Assembly: GCF_959608125.1 (NCBI RefSeq)
Contig: NZ_CAUHPG010000007.1
Coordinates: 1-64,000, forward strand
DNA: 64,000 nt
Direction of reading: 5' to 3'
Source of the DNA: an uncultured Slackia sp.
GTDB taxonomy: Bacteria > Actinomycetota > Coriobacteriia > Coriobacteriales > Eggerthellaceae
Positions 61,837-64,000 of this stretch are shown piece after piece. A program made the translations under genes and the position numbers. The notes below the pieces were generated by a model, which saw only the letters and a list, made by a program, of their open reading frames with translations, searched no databases and was not told where the DNA came from. Position 1 is the stretch's first letter. Every line of letters starts with the position of its first letter.

Positions 61837-63027
61837 ATGGCAGCATCCAACAACATCGGCAATCAGATTCGCGACGCGGTCCAACAGGCCGTCTCTTCGC
61901 AGGACTACCGCGAACTTCAGGCAACCGTGGAACGCTCTATCGGCACGGCCGCCGAAAACATCGGCAAAGGCCTGGCCCAAGCATCCAGCAGCATTCGTCG
62001 CGCCCAAGAGGAATACGCAAAAGAAGTGCAGCGCAAGCAGCAGCAAGCCACCATGCAGACGATTTACGCGAAAACGGGCGGAGCGCGCGCGGCTGGCATC
62101 GCTATGGCAGGGTGGGGCGCCTTCTTCATGGTGCCATGCCTTCTGGGAGCGGGAATCATGTCCGTCAGCGGAAGCGTTCTGCTCACCGTTCCTCCACTGC
62201 TGCTCGCGGCAGGCGGTGCGGCGCTGCTTTATGCAGGCATCAAAAAGCTCGAGCTGGTCAAACGCTTCGAGAACTACCGCGATACCATCGGCGTTCGCGA
62301 ACATTGTATGCTCGATGAACTGGCTGCAGGAACGGCAAGCTCTCCGAAAGCCGTTTTGAAAAACGTGAAGAAAATGCTTGGCAAAGGCATGTTCAAGCAA
62401 GCGGCGCTCGACGATTCCGAAACCATGCTGATCATGACGCGCGATGCCTACAAACAGTACCGCGAGGCCCAGATGGAAGCCCAGCACCGCCGCCACCAGC
62501 AGGACCTCGCGCAAAGCGTGGCCCCCGAAATAGCCGAAAAGAAGCCCCTGACGCCCGAAGCCCAGGCGCTCCTGACGCGTGGCGAGGCCTACATCGCACG
62601 CATCCGTGCGAACAACGACGCCATCAAAGGCGAGGAAATCTCGAGGAAAATCGACCAGATCGAACACGTCGTGCGCACTATTTTCGACCGTGCGGCCGAA
62701 CAACCCCAGGTCATCGATGACCTGGGCAAGCTGATGGATTACTACCTGCCCACTACGGTCAAGTTGCTCGACGCTTATCGCGACCTCGATGCGCAGCCCG
62801 TCCAGGGCCCCAACATCGCCGCCTCGAAGCATGAAATCGAAGCGACCCTCGACACGCTGAGCGTCGCCTTCGAAAAGCTGCTCGACTCGATCTTCCGCGA
62901 CATGGCGTGGAACGTTTCGTCCGACATCTCGGTATTGCGCACCGTACTCGCCCAGGAAGGCCTGGTCGACAGCCCGCTCAAAAGCCAGACAAACGGCCCG
63001 CAGAAGCCGCAGCAGCCGCTTTCCTAA
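61837..63027 (+). CDS. XpaC-like 5-bromo-4-chloroindolyl phosphate hydrolysis family protein
   Basis: The 396-residue protein has an N-terminal amphipathic region and two adjacent membrane helices at about 82-130 (AGIAMAGWGAFFMVPCLL; SVLLTVPPLLLAAGGAALLY). A long helical cytoplasmic part follows (AEAYIARIRANNDAIKG-like; KIDQIEHVVRTIFDRAAEQP). It matches the XpaC family, usually encoded next to TelA, as here. The function is unknown despite the name; a membrane-stress role is likely. The start lies after GGGAAGG. Confidence 0.85.
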   Translation: MAASNNIGNQIRDAVQQAVSSQDYRELQATVERSIGTAAENIGKGLAQASSSIRRAQEEYAKEVQRKQQQATMQTIYAKTGGARAAGIAMAGWGAFFMVPCLLGAGIMSVSGSVLLTVPPLLLAAGGAALLYAGIKKLELVKRFENYRDTIGVREHCMLDELAAGTASSPKAVLKNVKKMLGKGMFKQAALDDSETMLIMTRDAYKQYREAQMEAQHRRHQQDLAQSVAPEIAEKKPLTPEAQALLTRGEAYIARIRANNDAIKGEEISRKIDQIEHVVRTIFDRAAEQPQVIDDLGKLMDYYLPTTVKLLDAYRDLDAQPVQGPNIAASKHEIEATLDTLSVAFEKLLDSIFRDMAWNVSSDISVLRTVLAQEGLVDSPLKSQTNGPQKPQQPLS

Positions 63028-63068
63028 CGACGGCCCGAACCGCCGCTCGAACGTCCAAGGAGGACTCC

Positions 63069-64000
63069 ATGACCGACACCGTGAACAATCCGCTTGCAAA
63101 CGACGCGCCCGCTCCCACGCTCACGCTGACGCCCGTCCTCGACGACGCGCCCGCTCCAGCCGCGGCCGCACAGCCCGTGGTAGCGATCGAAGAGCAGCCC
63201 GCCGCAGCCAATAAGCTCGACGACAGCATGCTCACCGCCGAAGAAAAGCAGATGGTCGACAATTTCGCGCAGCAAATCGACGTACGCGATTCCGGCCTCG
63301 TGTTGCAATACGGCGCGGGCGCCCAGAAAAAGATGGCCGACTTCAGCGAAACAGCGCTCGCCAACGTACGCACGCAAGACCTCGGAGAAGTGGGCGATTT
63401 GATCAGCGGCGTGGTCACCGAGCTGCGCAGTTTCGACGCCACCGAAGAAAAGGGGCTGTTCGGCTTCTTCAAGAAGGGCGCCAACAAGGTCGAGGCGCTG
63501 CGCGCCCGCTATGACAAGGCCGAAGGCAACGTCGACAAGATCGTGAAGGCGCTGCAGGGCCATCAGATGAAGCTGATGAAGGACGCGGCGATGCTCGACA
63601 AGATGTACGAGCTCAACCTGACGTATTTCAAAGAGCTGACCATGTATATCCTGGCGGGCAAGAAAAAGCTCGCCCAAGTGCGCGAGGTCGAGCTGAAGGA
63701 GCTCATCGCGAAGGCCCATGCCAGCGGCCGCGCCGAAGACGCCCAGGCGGCACAGGACCTCGAGGCCATGTGCACGCGCTTCGAGAAGAAGATTTCCGAC
63801 CTGGACCTCACGCGCACGATCGCCATGCAGACTGCGCCGCAGATCCGTCTGGTGCAGAACAACGAAGTCACCATGGTCGAAAAGATCCAAACCACGATCG
63901 TGAACACCATCCCTCTGTGGAAGAGCCAGATGGTGCTGGCGCTCGGCATTGCGAACTCCGCCGAAGCGGTACGCGCCCAGAACGCCGTCACCAACATGAC
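63069..64000 (+). CDS. TelA-family toxic anion resistance protein (3' end beyond window)
   Basis: The visible 310 residues start MTDTVNNPLANDAPAPTLTL, with an Ala/Pro-rich, disordered first 50 residues. The helical TelA core follows (QQIDVRDSGLVLQYGAGAQK; FFKKGANKVEALRARYDKAE; MYELNLTYFKELTMYILAGK; TMVEKIQTTIVNTIPLWKSQ). TelA proteins were named for tellurite resistance and are linked to resistance to anions, bacteriocins and cell-wall antibiotics. The start follows AAGGAGGA, 41 bp after the XpaC-like gene. The C-terminus is cut by the window edge. Confidence 0.92.
   Translation, partial: MTDTVNNPLANDAPAPTLTLTPVLDDAPAPAAAAQPVVAIEEQPAAANKLDDSMLTAEEKQMVDNFAQQIDVRDSGLVLQYGAGAQKKMADFSETALANVRTQDLGEVGDLISGVVTELRSFDATEEKGLFGFFKKGANKVEALRARYDKAEGNVDKIVKALQGHQMKLMKDAAMLDKMYELNLTYFKELTMYILAGKKKLAQVREVELKELIAKAHASGRAEDAQAAQDLEAMCTRFEKKISDLDLTRTIAMQTAPQIRLVQNNEVTMVEKIQTTIVNTIPLWKSQMVLALGIANSAEAVRAQNAVTNM

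Noticed and set aside
1..64000. CRISPR arrays, tRNA or rRNA genes
   Set aside because: No regularly spaced repeats, and no tRNA T-loop or acceptor patterns or rRNA segments were noticed in intergenic DNA; a dedicated scan (tRNAscan-SE, Infernal) would be decisive.

Overview
The window is GC-rich, actinobacterial-type DNA with tightly packed genes, strong AAGGAGG-like ribosome binding sites and many clean intrinsic terminators. The gene set points to an anaerobic or microaerophilic Coriobacteriia member, probably Eggerthellaceae (Slackia/Eggerthella-like). It includes a NikR-led hydrogenase maturation cluster, cytochrome bd, a large Pgi of the actinobacterial type, PspC-domain and Tat-signal proteins, and a ParB-type parS site. 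This taxonomic call is an inference from gene content, not from a database match. No rRNA, tRNA or CRISPR array was found.

Layout. 0-10 kb: an HxlR regulator, then nikR with hypF, hypC, hypD and hypE, which build the Fe(CN)2CO part of [NiFe]-hydrogenase under nickel control (hypA and hypB are not here), then pgi. 10-14.5 kb: a RelB/DinJ-type antitoxin with a PIN toxin broken by an amber stop, yhdT-panF (pantothenate uptake), and a transposase-like gene whose catalytic aspartates appear lost. 14.5-23 kb, all minus strand: a LytS/LytTR two-component system with a TauE/SafE exporter and a glycosyltransferase, a QueT transporter, a lysine/alanine-rich membrane protein, and an OmpR-type two-component system. 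23-27 kb: a Tat-type exported protein, a LysR regulator and a MetE-like methyltransferase.

27-36 kb is the accessory part. It has a perfect parS 16-mer; a small membrane protein/XRE operon whose promoter lies inside a 19-bp perfect inverted repeat; GyrI-like and YjbR-like genes; a short LysR; an M18 aminopeptidase; and a Fic AMP-transferase gene bracketed by diverged direct repeats. The upstream repeat still carries the 3' end of a second, lost fic gene. 36-46.5 kb: purB, two TrkA-type proteins, an exported beta-barrel protein, two PspC proteins, a CNNM/CorC-type transporter, a hemolysin III protein and a YdbS/YdbT-like PH-domain pair.

46.8-64 kb: a MurE-family ligase without the meso-DAP recognition motif, a D-aspartate-ligase-like ATP-grasp enzyme and an AsnB/AsnH-like amidotransferase. 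Together these suggest a peptidoglycan based on a diamino acid other than meso-DAP, with a D-Asp/D-Asn bridge. Then come yqeY, cydAB, an HsmA-like/TetR divergent pair with a shared palindromic operator, nagBA (NagB with a Cys/His-rich tail), a phosphoglycolate phosphatase-like HAD protein, a secreted nuclease lipoprotein, and an XpaC-TelA pair cut by the window end.
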